From assembly GCA_900541395.1 (NCBI GenBank), contig UQJT01000002.1:1-64000 (forward strand): DNA of 64,000 bases, given 5' to 3'. The translations under genes and the position numbers were made by a program. This DNA is from an uncultured Desulfovibrio sp. (GTDB lineage: Bacteria; Desulfobacterota; Desulfovibrionia; Desulfovibrionales; Desulfovibrionaceae). The notes under the pieces were generated by a model. The model did not search any database. It saw only the letters and a program-made list of their open reading frames with translations, and was not told the origin of the DNA. How positions within the stretch are numbered: the stretch's first letter is position 1; every line of letters begins with the position of its first letter. Shown here piece after piece: positions 47,001 to 55,584 of this stretch.

Positions 47001-47633
47001 TCATGCGGCGGAGCGCAGACGCAGAGCGCCTAAAGCCAGCAGGGCGCTCATGGTCCGGCTCATGGGCAGACCCACCACGGTGGACCACGAACCTTCGATG
47101 CGTTCCGCCAAAAAGGCGCCCTTGCCCTGAATGCCGTAAGCTCCGGCTTTATCCAAAGGTTCGCCCGTGGCCACATAGGAACGCAACAGGGCTTCGGGCC
47201 AGGAAGCGAAGGTGACGCGCGCGCTGTCCGCGAAACACAGCGGTTCGGCGTCAGCCGGGTGCAGGCAACAGGCGGTGACGACGGTGTGGGTGTTCCCCGC
47301 CAGTCGGGTCAGCATGGCCAGGGCATGTTCCTCGGAGCTGGGCTTGCCCAGAATGTCGCCGTCCAGTACCACAATAGTGTCGGCGGCCAGCACCAGGGGC
47401 GCGGTTCCGGCGGTCGGAACGCCGGACGCCAGCCTGTCCAGCGCGTAACGGGCCTTGTGCCCGGCCACGCGCAGAGCGAAGGCGGCGGGGTCTTCATGCG
47501 CGACGGGCGCGGGTTCGGGACCCTCGGCCGCAAGTACGGTGAACTCCAGTCCCTGATCGCGCAGAAACATCTGGCGACGCGGGGACGAGGAGGCCAATAT
47601 CAAAGGACGAACATGTTCAAAGGGAGAGCGCAT
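47001..47633 (-). CDS. maf: Maf-like nucleoside-triphosphate pyrophosphatase
   Basis: 210 residues. Removes non-canonical (modified) pyrimidine nucleotides such as dTTP/UTP analogues. Landmarks are LILASSSPRRQMFLRDQG at the start, the conserved VLAADTIVVLDGDILGKP (about 78-95) and AGAYGIQGKGAFLAERIEGSWSTVVGLPM near the end. It is the first gene of the minus-strand run maf-nitroreductase. A dispersed repeat lies immediately upstream. Confidence 0.93.
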   Translation of the reverse strand: MRSPFEHVRPLILASSSPRRQMFLRDQGLEFTVLAAEGPEPAPVAHEDPAAFALRVAGHKARYALDRLASGVPTAGTAPLVLAADTIVVLDGDILGKPSSEEHALAMLTRLAGNTHTVVTACCLHPADAEPLCFADSARVTFASWPEALLRSYVATGEPLDKAGAYGIQGKGAFLAERIEGSWSTVVGLPMSRTMSALLALGALRLRSAA

Positions 47634-47696
47634 GCCGTTCTGATACGCCGGGCATGGGCCGCTGTCCAGTTCGGCCGCCTAGCTGCGCAACTTATT

Positions 47697-47817
47697 CGGC
47701 CTGCGGGTTTCACGCCTCCATCGGAGCCTATACGCCGCCCGTGAATCGCGGCTGCTCCGATGTCGCGGCGCTCTTAGCCGTCAGCGCGAAGCGCGTTACG
47801 GATAAGCAGAGCAGAGA
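47697..47817 (+). repeat. Direct repeat A (121 bp)
   Basis: Nearly identical (about 118 of 121 positions by eye) to 48535-48654, in the same orientation and 838 bases apart. Each copy contains an internal inverted repeat catcggag / ctccgatg that would fold into a long stem-loop. The two copies flank the CI-like regulator gene. Both share an open frame (TPPVNRGCSDVAA...VSAKRVTD) that does not resemble a known protein. Confidence 0.93.
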
Positions 47818-47988
47818 CAGTTTCGCTTCGCTTGACTCCGGGAGCCTTTTCAATCTGAAAACGCGTTGGGGGGGCGTATGCGCCGGGCCTGTCGAACGGG
47901 CGCCGTCGGCGCTCGCAACAACCGTTCCGGGCCCTAACGCAAATTCCGGGTCGGTGCGGCGCATACCGCCGCATAGAGAGAGGAGACT

Positions 47989-48477
47989 TTATTCCAGCCG
48001 ATCCCTGATATTGCTCCACAGCGCCCGGACTCGCCGTACGGCGGGCCTGTCCTTCCAGCCCGGCACCCTGCGTCGGTGCAGATGGCGGTCGCCCCGACCG
48101 GTGAGAATCCAGACCGGCGCGATGCCTTCCATATACGCCAGATACAACAGCCACGAAGCCGGGATACGGCGCAGGCGGACCGTTTCCGACACATCTTCGG
48201 GCGTGCAGTCCAGAAAAGCGGCCAGTCGCTTTTGATCGGACGCGCCGCACACATCGGCCAGGCGCTCCCATGCCTGATCGAAATGTTCGTCGGGCACGCC
48301 CTGGATTTGGAGCCGGTGATAGGTGCCCAGTAGGGACCGCACCGCGGTGGCGTATTTGGACCGGAACGCGGCCGAATCGCGATCCGGGCCGCCCGGCCTC
48401 CGGCTGTCCGCCGCGCGCCGCAGGCGGTGCCACTCCGTCAGCATACGCAGTTCCAACCACGGCGGAACAACGTTCAT
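47989..48477 (-). CDS. Phage CI-repressor-like HTH protein
   Basis: 162 residues. Residues about 75-125 (KRLAAFLDCTPEDVSETVRLRRIPASWLLYLAYMEGIAPVWILTGRGD) follow the bacteriophage CI-repressor helix-turn-helix pattern, where an RxxIPxxWL segment and a GxxxxWLLTG end are typical. The N-terminal part is Arg-rich and unassigned; there is no peptidase domain of the LexA type. A perfect aaggagg site precedes the ATG by 6 bases, so it is surely translated. It is flanked by 120-bp direct repeats, and no phage structural or integrase gene is nearby. Confidence 0.78.
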   Translation of the reverse strand: MNVVPPWLELRMLTEWHRLRRAADSRRPGGPDRDSAAFRSKYATAVRSLLGTYHRLQIQGVPDEHFDQAWERLADVCGASDQKRLAAFLDCTPEDVSETVRLRRIPASWLLYLAYMEGIAPVWILTGRGDRHLHRRRVPGWKDRPAVRRVRALWSNIRDRLE

Positions 48478-48488
48478 ATTACCTCCTT

Positions 48489-48501
48489 AGAGCGTTTTGC
48501 C
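48489..48501 (+). repeat. Short dispersed element agagcgttttgcc
   Basis: A 13-base element directly upstream of the CI-like gene that recurs exactly at 62889-62901 and, with one change and inverted, at 44613-44625. In all three places it lies at the edge of a larger dispersed repeat. Confidence 0.8.
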
Positions 48502-48534
48502 CTTGAAAATATTGCGGGCCGGGCCCCTGTGTTC

Positions 48535-48654
48535 CGGCCTGCGGGTTTCACGCCTCCATCGGAGCTATACGCCGCCCGTGAATCGCGGCTGCTCCGATGT
48601 CGCGGCGCCCTTAGCCGTCAGCGCGAAGCGCGTTACGGATAAGGAGAGCAGAGA
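48535..48654 (+). repeat. Direct repeat B (120 bp)
   Basis: Second copy of repeat A (47697-47817), with one 1-base deletion and two substitutions. It is followed after 16 bases by a 19-bp perfect hairpin. Confidence 0.93.
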
Positions 48655-48670
48655 TGAGGCTCGCTTCGCT

Positions 48671-48713
48671 CGCCCCCTGGAGCATTTTCAGCTCGAAAAT
48701 GCTCCAGGGGGCG
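48671..48713. repeat. Perfect 19-bp hairpin
   Basis: cgccccctggagcattttc / gaaaatgctccagggggcg with a 5-base loop, followed by attttga on the plus strand. The ggagcatttt / aaaatgctcc core recurs in shorter form at about 16500, 56245, 58480 and 60830. It may be a terminator or a mobile palindromic element. Confidence 0.9.
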
Positions 48714-49400
48714 ATTTTGAAGCAGCGACGGACCGGAGCTATGCCCGACCGCATGCTTCCGGATGACAGGGCGGACCCTTCTTATACGTCTGCCCTGTTT
48801 CGGATGAAGAGACGCGCAGGCTATGGGGAAGGAAACCAATCCGTCTTTACGCCGCATATATCGCCGTCGCGGAACGAAGCGCCTTCCCGCCCCGTCCTCA
48901 TGCAAGCCCACGGAGCGATGGGAGGAGCGGCATGACCGGTTTTCGCACGCGACATGCGATCCGCCGAAGTTTCGTCGGAGGCGGGCCTCCGGCGCGCGAA
49001 CAGGCGCGGAAACACGTCCGACTTGACCATATTTTCCGAATTCCTTGGGGGTAAAGTATATTTGGTTTTAGAGCCGGGCGGACTCCCATTCAGATATGGC
49101 GGACGCATCCTGCGTACCCGCCCTGAAGACGCTGCTGCACCCTCGGTTTCGTGATTTTTTGCGGCAAGCGGACCGACCTCTGAAGCCCTTCCGACGTTTT
49201 GCTCGGGGGCGATCTTTTGTGGCGGGCATAAGCGAATGCCTCTCTACGGCTGGACACGGGCCACGCTATGGCTTATGGGCAGAACGAGAGACCGAACGCT
49301 TCGTTTCCGCCGTAGCGAACGCGTAAGCGCGAGCGCTGCGGGCGCCGGGAGAGCGTCCGCGTCGGAACGGTTCGGCGCGATGGTAGGAAAAGGGGATGGC
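48714..49400 (+). other. Gene-free region upstream of the DHH phosphoesterase
   Basis: Nearly 690 bases in which open frames exist but none has a ribosome-binding site or recognisable product. A short AT-rich stretch (about 49023-49075, with TTGACC and TATATT hexamers at poor spacing) may hold the promoter. Confidence 0.4.
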
Positions 49401-50543
49401 ATGGCGTACTTTCGCAGGCTCGGCGCGCAGTTGGCCGCGCTTCAGGAATTGCTGAAACGCGAGGACAACTGGTTGATCATGATTAACGCCGATCCCGACG
49501 CCATGGCCGGGGCTATGGCGTTCCAGCGCTTGATCCGCCACCGGGTGCACACGGTGACCATCGCGCGCATCAATGAAGTGACCAGACCGGACAATCTGTC
49601 CATGATCCGCTACCTGCGTATCCCTCTGGTACGCTGGCAGCCCGTTCTTGCCCGGGGATTTCAGCGCTTTGCCATTGTGGATTCCCAGCCGTCCCACAAC
49701 GTGGCCTTCGACGATGTGGATTTTTCGGTGATCATCGATCACCATCCTCCGGCCGAGCCGCCCTACGCCGCGCCTTTTCAGGAAATACGCCCCGAATACG
49801 GGGCCACCAGCACCCTGATGACGGAATATTTATACAACTCCGGCATCCGGCCCGGTCGTCGGCTGGCCACGGCCCTGCAATACGGCATACGCACCGACAC
49901 CAACACCTTCGGCCGTCACAGTTCGGAAGTGGATTTGCGGGCCTATCACCACCTTTCCCGCTTTGGAGACACGGTATTGCTCAACCGTATTATGCGCAGC
50001 GAATACCTGCCCGAATGGCTGCCGTATTTTTCCCGCGCCTTCGATACGCTGCGCCCGTGCGGACGGGGGCATTACACTTCGCTGGAAGTGGTGGAGAGCC
50101 CCGATCTTCTGGTGGTGGTGGCCGATTTTTTTCTTAAGGTGCACGGCCTGCGCTGGGTGGCGGTATGCGGCGTATACAAAGGCACGGTGGTGGTTATTTT
50201 CCGGGGCGGGTTCGGCGGGGTGGATCTGGGTTGGCTGGCGTCCACGGCCTTTGGCGACGTGGGGTCGGCGGGCGGACACCGCAGCATGGCCCGGGCGGAA
50301 TTTCCGGCCGAGGCTTTGGGCGCGGAAAGTCTGGATGTCTTTACTTATCGTCGGATACGGGCGGCCGCGTCGGCCCATCGGAATCGGCCCGACGCGGCGT
50401 CCGCCGTCGCGTCCTCCGGCGACGACGCGACTCCCGCGTCCCTGCTCGCCGCTCCGCCGCCCACCGGCAGCAAAGGCGACCCCGTCAACGGCGGCAAGGG
50501 AGAGAGCGGAGACGACGGGAAAAAAACATCCGATCCCGCATAA
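49401..50543 (+). CDS. DHH-family phosphoesterase (NrnA/RecJ-like)
   Basis: 380 residues. Motifs of the DHH domain: [14 protein letters not shown] (about 27-40), IVDSQPS, the DHH triad in [23 protein letters not shown], and DTNTF. The C-terminal DHHA1-like segment ends in [12 protein letters not shown]. These are the metal and substrate residues of nanoRNases and pAp phosphatases. It could degrade short RNA, pAp, or cyclic dinucleotide linearisation products (pApA); the last is attractive because CdaA is present, but this is inference. The ATG at 49401 follows ggaaaagggg; an ATG at 49380 is possible. The last roughly 55 residues are low-complexity. Confidence 0.88.
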   Translation: MAYFRRLGAQLAALQELLKREDNWLIMINADPDAMAGAMAFQRLIRHRVHTVTIARINEVTRPDNLSMIRYLRIPLVRWQPVLARGFQRFAIVDSQPSHNVAFDDVDFSVIIDHHPPAEPPYAAPFQEIRPEYGATSTLMTEYLYNSGIRPGRRLATALQYGIRTDTNTFGRHSSEVDLRAYHHLSRFGDTVLLNRIMRSEYLPEWLPYFSRAFDTLRPCGRGHYTSLEVVESPDLLVVVADFFLKVHGLRWVAVCGVYKGTVVVIFRGGFGGVDLGWLASTAFGDVGSAGGHRSMARAEFPAEALGAESLDVFTYRRIRAAASAHRNRPDAASAVASSGDDATPASLLAAPPPTGSKGDPVNGGKGESGDDGKKTSDPA

Positions 50544-50548
50544 AAGAG

Positions 50549-50576
50549 TTGACAGCCCGGCGCGGTCCGTTTTACA
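50549..50576 (+). promoter_or_regulatory. Promoter of the aromatic biosynthesis operon
   Basis: A perfect TTGACA (50549-50554) followed after 16 bases by TTTACA (50571-50576), 6 bases after the stop of the phosphoesterase gene. The predicted start of transcription (about 50583) lies roughly 30 bases before the leader-peptide ATG. The -10 matches only moderately. Confidence 0.55.
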
Positions 50577-50611
50577 CAACACGCACGTTTTTTCTCAACC
50601 TACGGTTCATC

Positions 50612-50722
50612 ATGCGACACTCTCTCTTCCACACCTCCGAAACCCTGTATGCAAGCGGCAGCTTTGGCTACGGCTTGTTTTTTTATTTTTATGGGTTCGG
50701 CCAGCCTGTGGTCATGGAGTGA
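50612..50722 (+). CDS. Phe/Tyr-rich leader peptide of the aromatic operon attenuator
   Basis: A 36-codon open frame, ATG 50612 to TGA 50720-50722. Ten codons are aromatic: Phe at 6, 18, 23, 24, 26, 29 and Tyr at 13, 20, 25, 27, including the run FFYFY (50678-50692) and a nearby GFG. That density is like PheL or other attenuator leaders and not like an ordinary protein. The stop is 35 bases ahead of a terminator hairpin whose 5' arm can pair instead with the end of this frame. Its function is its translation rate, not its product. No strong ribosome-binding site is visible, the main weakness of the call. Confidence 0.75.
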   Translation: MRHSLFHTSETLYASGSFGYGLFFYFYGFGQPVVME

Positions 50723-50790
50723 GCGAAGTCGCAGCACAGTTTCTATCGTTCAACCAGAGGCCACAGGCTCCGCCGCCTGTGGCCTTTTTT
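50703..50790 (+). terminator. Transcription attenuator: antiterminator and terminator
   Basis: Segment 3 (50758-50768, aggccacaggc) pairs perfectly with segment 4 (50775-50785, gcctgtggcct) across a 6-base loop, and TTTTT follows: an intrinsic terminator. The same segment 3 can instead pair over 11 positions with segment 2 (50703-50713, agcctgtggtc) inside the end of the leader frame, giving the antiterminator. A ribosome halted at the Phe/Tyr run leaves segment 2 free; one reaching the stop covers it. The first structural gene begins about 50 bases later. Confidence 0.8.
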
Positions 50791-50841
50791 CGTGACAGGG
50801 CCCGGGCGGAGCGGCGGTCCCGCAACGCAAGGAAGGGCATT

Positions 50842-51639
50842 ATGCATCTCGGTAAAAAAGTTCGTCTGGAACGTATTTTCAATCGCGAAACCAATCGTGC
50901 CATCGTAGTGCCCATGGATCACGGGGTTTCCGTGGGGCCTTTGGACGGCATTATCGACATGCGGGAAACCGTGTCGGACATGGCCGAGGGCGGAGCCGAC
51001 GCCGTGCTGATGCACAAGGGCCTGGTCCGTTGCGGACACCGCACCGTGGGGCGTGATTTGGGGCTTATCGTTCATCTCTCCGCCTCCACTTCTCTGACGC
51101 CCATGGCCAACAGCAAAACATTGGTGGCCAGCGTGGAGGAAGCCATACGTCTGGGCGCGGACGCGGTGTCCGTCCATGTCAATTTGGGCGATGAAAACGA
51201 GCGCGACATGCTCGCTCAACTGGGGCGCGTGGCGGAATCGGCGGATAACTGGGGCATGCCTCTGCTGGCTATGATGTACGGACGCGGCCCCAACATCCGC
51301 AACAGTTATGATCCCGCCGTGGTGGCGCATTGCGCTCGGGTGGGGGTGGAACTGGGCGCGGATGTGGTCAAGGTGCCCTACACCGGCGATGTGGACAGCT
51401 TCGCCCGCGTGGTGGACAGTTGCTGCGTGCCCGTGGTCATTGCGGGCGGCCCCAAGACGGATACCACCCGCGAGTTTCTGCAGATGGTGTACGATTCCCT
51501 GCAGGCGGGCGGCGCGGGTTTGTCCGTGGGTCGCAATATTTTCCAGCATCCCCGCCGGGTGCTGCTTCTGCAGGCCCTGCGCGGCGTCGTGCATGAGAAT
51601 TGGACCGTGGCCCAGGCCTTGGAAGTGGTGGGGGAATAA
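50842..51639 (+). CDS. 2-amino-3,7-dideoxy-D-threo-hept-6-ulosonate synthase (DhnA-type aldolase)
   Basis: 265 residues of the class I, DhnA/LsrF-like aldolase family. In archaea and some sulfate reducers this enzyme makes the C7 precursor of dehydroquinate from aspartate semialdehyde and a 6-deoxy-ketohexose phosphate, replacing DAHP synthase. Landmarks: [47 protein letters not shown] (Schiff-base Lys) and [10 protein letters not shown]. The following gene encodes the matching type II dehydroquinate synthase, which fixes the role. An aaggaaggg site precedes the ATG at 50842. It is the first gene after the Phe/Tyr attenuator. Confidence 0.93.
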   Translation: MHLGKKVRLERIFNRETNRAIVVPMDHGVSVGPLDGIIDMRETVSDMAEGGADAVLMHKGLVRCGHRTVGRDLGLIVHLSASTSLTPMANSKTLVASVEEAIRLGADAVSVHVNLGDENERDMLAQLGRVAESADNWGMPLLAMMYGRGPNIRNSYDPAVVAHCARVGVELGADVVKVPYTGDVDSFARVVDSCCVPVVIAGGPKTDTTREFLQMVYDSLQAGGAGLSVGRNIFQHPRRVLLLQALRGVVHENWTVAQALEVVGE

Positions 51640-52632
51640 ATGCGAACCCTGTATTTTCGTAGCGTCCCTTTCGTCAAGGAAGACGTCACTCTGGCCCTGG
51701 AGTCGGGCGTGGACGGCGTGCTGGTGGAGGAGGAGCGCGTGGCGTCGGTGGCCGCTCTGGCCCTGTGCGATGCGCGGGCCGATTCCTCCATGTCCGTGAT
51801 TCGGCTGGACGCCAAGGCCGACGAGGAAGAGGTCGCCCGCCGTCTGGCCGCCGGGGAGGATGTGGTGCTGGCCCGGGGGTGGGAGATTATTCCGGTGGAA
51901 AATCTTTTGGCTCATCCTGATCGGCGCGTGTCGGACCGGGTGGCGGTGGAAGTCGGTTCGCTGGACGAAGCCCGTCTGGCGGCGGGCATTCTGGAGCGGG
52001 GCGTAGCCACGCTGGTCCTGACGCCTGAGGCTCTGCCCGACCTGAAAGCCATTGTGGCCGAGGTCAAGACGGCGCAGGGCGCCATGTCCCTGGTTCCGGC
52101 CCGGATCACGGCCGTGCGCCCCGTAGGACTGGGGCACAGGGTATGCGTGGATACCCTGTCGGTGCTGAAACGGGGCCAGGGGATGCTGGTCGGCAATTCC
52201 AGCGCTTTTACATTCCTGGTTCATGCCGAAACCGAGCGTAACGAATATGTGGCGGCCCGGCCGTTTCGCGTCAATGCGGGCGGAGTGCACGCCTATGCGC
52301 TGATGCCCGGCGACCGCACCCGCTATCTGGAAGAACTGCGCTCCGGCGACGAGGTGTTGGTGGTGGAAGCCGACGGGACTACCAGCCTGGCCGTGATCGG
52401 TCGGGTCAAAGTGGAAGTGCGGCCCATGCTCTATGTGGAAGCCGATTTGAGACCGAGCGGCGAGAGCGGCGGCATGTTCCTCCAGAACGCCGAAACCATA
52501 CGTCTGGTGCGGCCTGACGGATCGCCGGTCAGCGTGGTCGAACTGAAGCCCGGCGACGAAGTGCTGTGCCACGTCGATCAGGCCGGACGGCATTTCGGCA
52601 TGCGTATTGCCGAAGCCATTCAGGAACAGTAA
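51640..52632 (+). CDS. 3-dehydroquinate synthase II
   Basis: 330 residues of the archaeal-type dehydroquinate synthase (AroB prime), an NAD-dependent oxidative deaminating cyclase unrelated to ordinary AroB. Landmarks: the central VGLGHRVCVDTLSVLKRGQGMLVGNSSAFTFLVHAE, RPFRVNAGGVHAY and GDEVLVVEADG. The ATG directly abuts the stop of the aldolase gene (taaatg). With it the pathway enters shikimate without DAHP. It is followed 20 bases later by pheA. Confidence 0.94.
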   Translation: MRTLYFRSVPFVKEDVTLALESGVDGVLVEEERVASVAALALCDARADSSMSVIRLDAKADEEEVARRLAAGEDVVLARGWEIIPVENLLAHPDRRVSDRVAVEVGSLDEARLAAGILERGVATLVLTPEALPDLKAIVAEVKTAQGAMSLVPARITAVRPVGLGHRVCVDTLSVLKRGQGMLVGNSSAFTFLVHAETERNEYVAARPFRVNAGGVHAYALMPGDRTRYLEELRSGDEVLVVEADGTTSLAVIGRVKVEVRPMLYVEADLRPSGESGGMFLQNAETIRLVRPDGSPVSVVELKPGDEVLCHVDQAGRHFGMRIAEAIQEQ

Positions 52633-52652
52633 GCCGGGCGGAGACAGCAGCC

Positions 52653-53885
52653 ATGAACAGGGACGGACAGGACGAAAGGGGCCGGAGGGGCGGACAGGAA
52701 TCGCCGGAGGCTGGAATTCGGGCGGTATCCCCGCGCGAGGCGGGGGCAGACGCGGATGCGGACACGCAGGCCCGCTTGTCCGCCCTGAGGCGGGATATCA
52801 ACGCCGTGGACGAGGAATTGCTGACGCTGCTGAATCGCCGGGCTGAACTCAGCGTGCGGGTGGGCGAATGCAAGCGGAGCGGCGGACGCTCCCTGGCGGT
52901 GTTCCAGCCTCGGCGCGAACGCGAGATACTGGACGGCTTGCATCGGCGTAACGAAGCTATGGGCGGTATGTTGCCCCGCCAGGCCGTGGAGCATGTCTGG
53001 CGCGAAATTTTTTCTTCCTCGCGGGCGCTGCAGCAGTCGGTGCGGGTGGCTTTTCTGGGGCCTGAGGGCACTTTTTCCCATCTGGCCGCGCTGGAATGCC
53101 TGGGGCACAGCGCCGACATGCGGCCCGTGGACGACTTTCACACCGTGTTCCGCGAGGTGGCCGACGCCCGCTGCGAACTGGGGCTGATTCCCCTGGAAAA
53201 TACTCTGCACGGCACGGTGGGGCAAAATTTCGATTTGTTCGCCGAGCACGCGGTGCATATCGTGGGCGAACACTATAGCCGCATTACCCATTGCCTGATG
53301 AGCGCCGAAGCGGATTTGGGCCTTGTGCGCCGGGTATACTCCCATCCTCAGCCTTTGGGCCAGTGCGCCGGGTGGTTGCGCGCCCATCTGCCGGGCGCGC
53401 CCCTGCTGCCCGAGGAATCCACGGCGACGGCCGCGCGCCGGGCGGCGGGCGAGGCGGGCGCGGCGGCCATAGGCCACCCCGGTCTGGCCGCCATGCTGGG
53501 CCTGCATGTTCTGGCCGCGCCTTTGGAGGATGCCTCCGGCAACTGGACCCGGTTTGTGCTTATCGCGCCGGGGGGACCGGAGGCCGCAACGGTCCGGACG
53601 GCCTCGGATCTGCCGGACCAGGGGCTCAAAACCTCGCTTTTGTTCACCGTGCCCCACAGACCGGGGTCGCTGGCCGCTGTGCTGGACGTGTTGGCTCGGG
53701 GCGGCGTCAACATGACCAAACTCGAATCCCGCCCCCTGCGCGGCGCGGCCTGGCAGTATGTATTTTTTGTGGACATCGGGTGCGATCTGTTGCGTCCCGT
53801 CCACCAAGACACCATGAACGCCCTGACGGCAGCCTGCCAGTCGGTACGGGTGCTCGGCGTGTATCCCCAGAGCGAGCCGCATTGA
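52653..53885 (+). CDS. pheA: P-protein: chorismate mutase / prephenate dehydratase
   Basis: 410 residues. After a hydrophilic lead of about 45 residues comes an AroQ-type chorismate mutase domain (LRRDINAVDEELLTLLNRRAELSVRVGECK, about 47-76). The prephenate dehydratase domain (about 130-310) shows FLGPEGTFSHLAAL and PLENTLHGTVGQNFDLF. A C-terminal ACT domain has the Phe-binding ESRPLRG and the GSLAAVLDVLARGGVNMTKL pattern. It makes phenylpyruvate, so it should be feedback-inhibited by Phe, and the operon is additionally preceded by a Phe/Tyr attenuator. From memory, related genomes continue with aroA, tyrA and trp genes; here they do not follow. Confidence 0.95.
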   Translation: MNRDGQDERGRRGGQESPEAGIRAVSPREAGADADADTQARLSALRRDINAVDEELLTLLNRRAELSVRVGECKRSGGRSLAVFQPRREREILDGLHRRNEAMGGMLPRQAVEHVWREIFSSSRALQQSVRVAFLGPEGTFSHLAALECLGHSADMRPVDDFHTVFREVADARCELGLIPLENTLHGTVGQNFDLFAEHAVHIVGEHYSRITHCLMSAEADLGLVRRVYSHPQPLGQCAGWLRAHLPGAPLLPEESTATAARRAAGEAGAAAIGHPGLAAMLGLHVLAAPLEDASGNWTRFVLIAPGGPEAATVRTASDLPDQGLKTSLLFTVPHRPGSLAAVLDVLARGGVNMTKLESRPLRGAAWQYVFFVDIGCDLLRPVHQDTMNALTAACQSVRVLGVYPQSEPH

Positions 53886-54124
53886 CGACTCATGGCGTCC
53901 CGTCGCTCCACTCGTTTTCTTTATCCACGGAATTTCTTGACTTAAATTATGATTTCCCCCTAGTGTGGGGCATACGGAGACGGAACTCGGAGCGGCATCC
54001 GACCGCTTTGAGGGACGGCACAACATTTGCATTAGCCTTGATGAGAAAATGCGGGAGCCAAATTCCCGTCGGCGCGGAGAGCCGCTTTTGAGGCCGCGCC
54101 CAGTCTTGTCGAGGATTTCGGATT

Positions 54125-55405
54125 ATGAACAAATACCTGACCGGAACTGCCGTCGCGCTGGCCTTTATGGGGTTGGGCGCGTTGATGGCGGGCTTTGTGC
54201 CCGGTCCCGGCTCCCGCGCGCCCGAGTGGCGGGGGCGGATGGTCGCCAGTCCGACCGAGGCCCGGTTGCCCCTGAGCTTCGTGGTGCTGCGACCGGCGGA
54301 CCGCATGAGCCTCAGCCGCGTCCCGGAAGAACCGGCCGCCGCGCTTGATGCCGCTTCGCTTGGCGACGAGGGAACGGCCTCTCCGCTGTATCTGGACGGA
54401 TGGACTGTCGGTATTGTGACGGAACACGGCCCGACCGCGGCCTCTGCACCTCGCGGCCCGGCGCCGGGGGCGATGCCGCCGCGACGGCCGCTTCCCTCGT
54501 TGATTGCGGTTTTCGGCGGCGAGCCGGGGCTGACGTCGGCGGTCCCGGCGGGCGAGGGAGAAGCCCTGACCCCCGACGGTGTGCCCCTGCGTTGGGTGAG
54601 GCAGGGGCCCGGTCCCGGCGGTCCGGTATGCGCTCTGCCGTCGTTGCCGACCTTGGAACTGCCCGAATCCGTATTGCCTGAACCGGGCTTCCGATCTCTG
54701 TCCATGTCCGCCCGAGCCTCCCGTTATCGGGAAACAGCGGAACGTTACGCCCGTAAATTCGGGCTTGATACGTCGCTGGTGCTGGCCATCATGCAGGTCG
54801 AAAGCGGCTTTAACCCCTCGCTGATCAGTTCGCGGGACGCCCACGGCCTGATGCAGGTGGTGCCCGCCACGGCGGGAGACGAAGTGCACCGCTGGTTGGG
54901 GCGCAGCGGTTTGCCGACGGCATCGGAACTGCTCAATCCCGACAACAATATCCGCTACGGCACGTCGTATCTTCATCTTCTGCGCACCCGCCACCTGGAA
55001 GGCATACGCGATCCCCAAAGCCTGGAATATTGCGTCATCGCCGCGTACAACGGCGGGTCCGGCGCGGTGTTGCGCCACTTCGGCCGCACGCGCGAAGAGG
55101 CCTTTGCCGCCATCAACGAACTAAGCCCTCAGGAAGTGTTGACCCGTCTGACCGAATCTTTCCCCGCGCGGGAGACCCGGTCCTTTGTGAACAAGGTGTT
55201 GAACACCCGGGCCATGTTTCTCGCGCACGGCGGGGTGGTGGCGTCGGCCGAAGCAAAACGCGTTTCCGCCCCGACCGCATCCGTCGCCCCTTCCTTGTCC
55301 GAGTCGCGTGTCGAGGTGGAAAAAAGACAGCGCGCCCAGCTTGAAGCCATGCGCCGTTGGTCCGAACGCGCCGAAGCGCCCGCGGCCGCCGTGCCGCGCG
55401 GATAG
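54125..55405 (+). CDS. Lytic transglycosylase (SLT family)
   Basis: 426 residues. An N-terminal signal anchor (about 5-24) precedes a Pro/Ala-rich, low-complexity segment (about 25-195). The goose-lysozyme-like SLT domain (about 205-340) follows, with the catalytic Glu in MQVESGFNPSLISSRDAHGLMQVVPATAG and later NIRYGTSYL and AAYNGGSGAV. It cleaves peptidoglycan to anhydromuropeptides in the periplasm; the arrangement resembles MltC/EmtA. An aggatt site lies 9 bases before the ATG. Stand-alone gene between the aromatic operon and the OmpH-like gene. Confidence 0.9.
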   Translation: MNKYLTGTAVALAFMGLGALMAGFVPGPGSRAPEWRGRMVASPTEARLPLSFVVLRPADRMSLSRVPEEPAAALDAASLGDEGTASPLYLDGWTVGIVTEHGPTAASAPRGPAPGAMPPRRPLPSLIAVFGGEPGLTSAVPAGEGEALTPDGVPLRWVRQGPGPGGPVCALPSLPTLELPESVLPEPGFRSLSMSARASRYRETAERYARKFGLDTSLVLAIMQVESGFNPSLISSRDAHGLMQVVPATAGDEVHRWLGRSGLPTASELLNPDNNIRYGTSYLHLLRTRHLEGIRDPQSLEYCVIAAYNGGSGAVLRHFGRTREEAFAAINELSPQEVLTRLTESFPARETRSFVNKVLNTRAMFLAHGGVVASAEAKRVSAPTASVAPSLSESRVEVEKRQRAQLEAMRRWSERAEAPAAAVPRG

Positions 55406-55584
55406 GGTTGTTCGCCGCGTTCGGGGGCGCCGCGCCGTGTCCTTGCCCTATGCCGGGAGCCGTCAATCTGTCATTGCCCGAAAACGCAAAACAGGATACT
55501 TCCCCTCTACCGGCCAAGATCGCCCCGCCTCCGTTACGGAACAGCCGGGGCGCACGTCAATTCACGGCACAATATGGAGATATC

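Noticed and set aside
49096..49326. 76-codon frame upstream of the DHH phosphoesterase
   Set aside because: No ribosome-binding site and no family resemblance.
50743..52593. Antisense frame opposite the aromatic genes (616 codons)
   Set aside because: Mirror frame; His/Gly-rich composition typical of such shadows.
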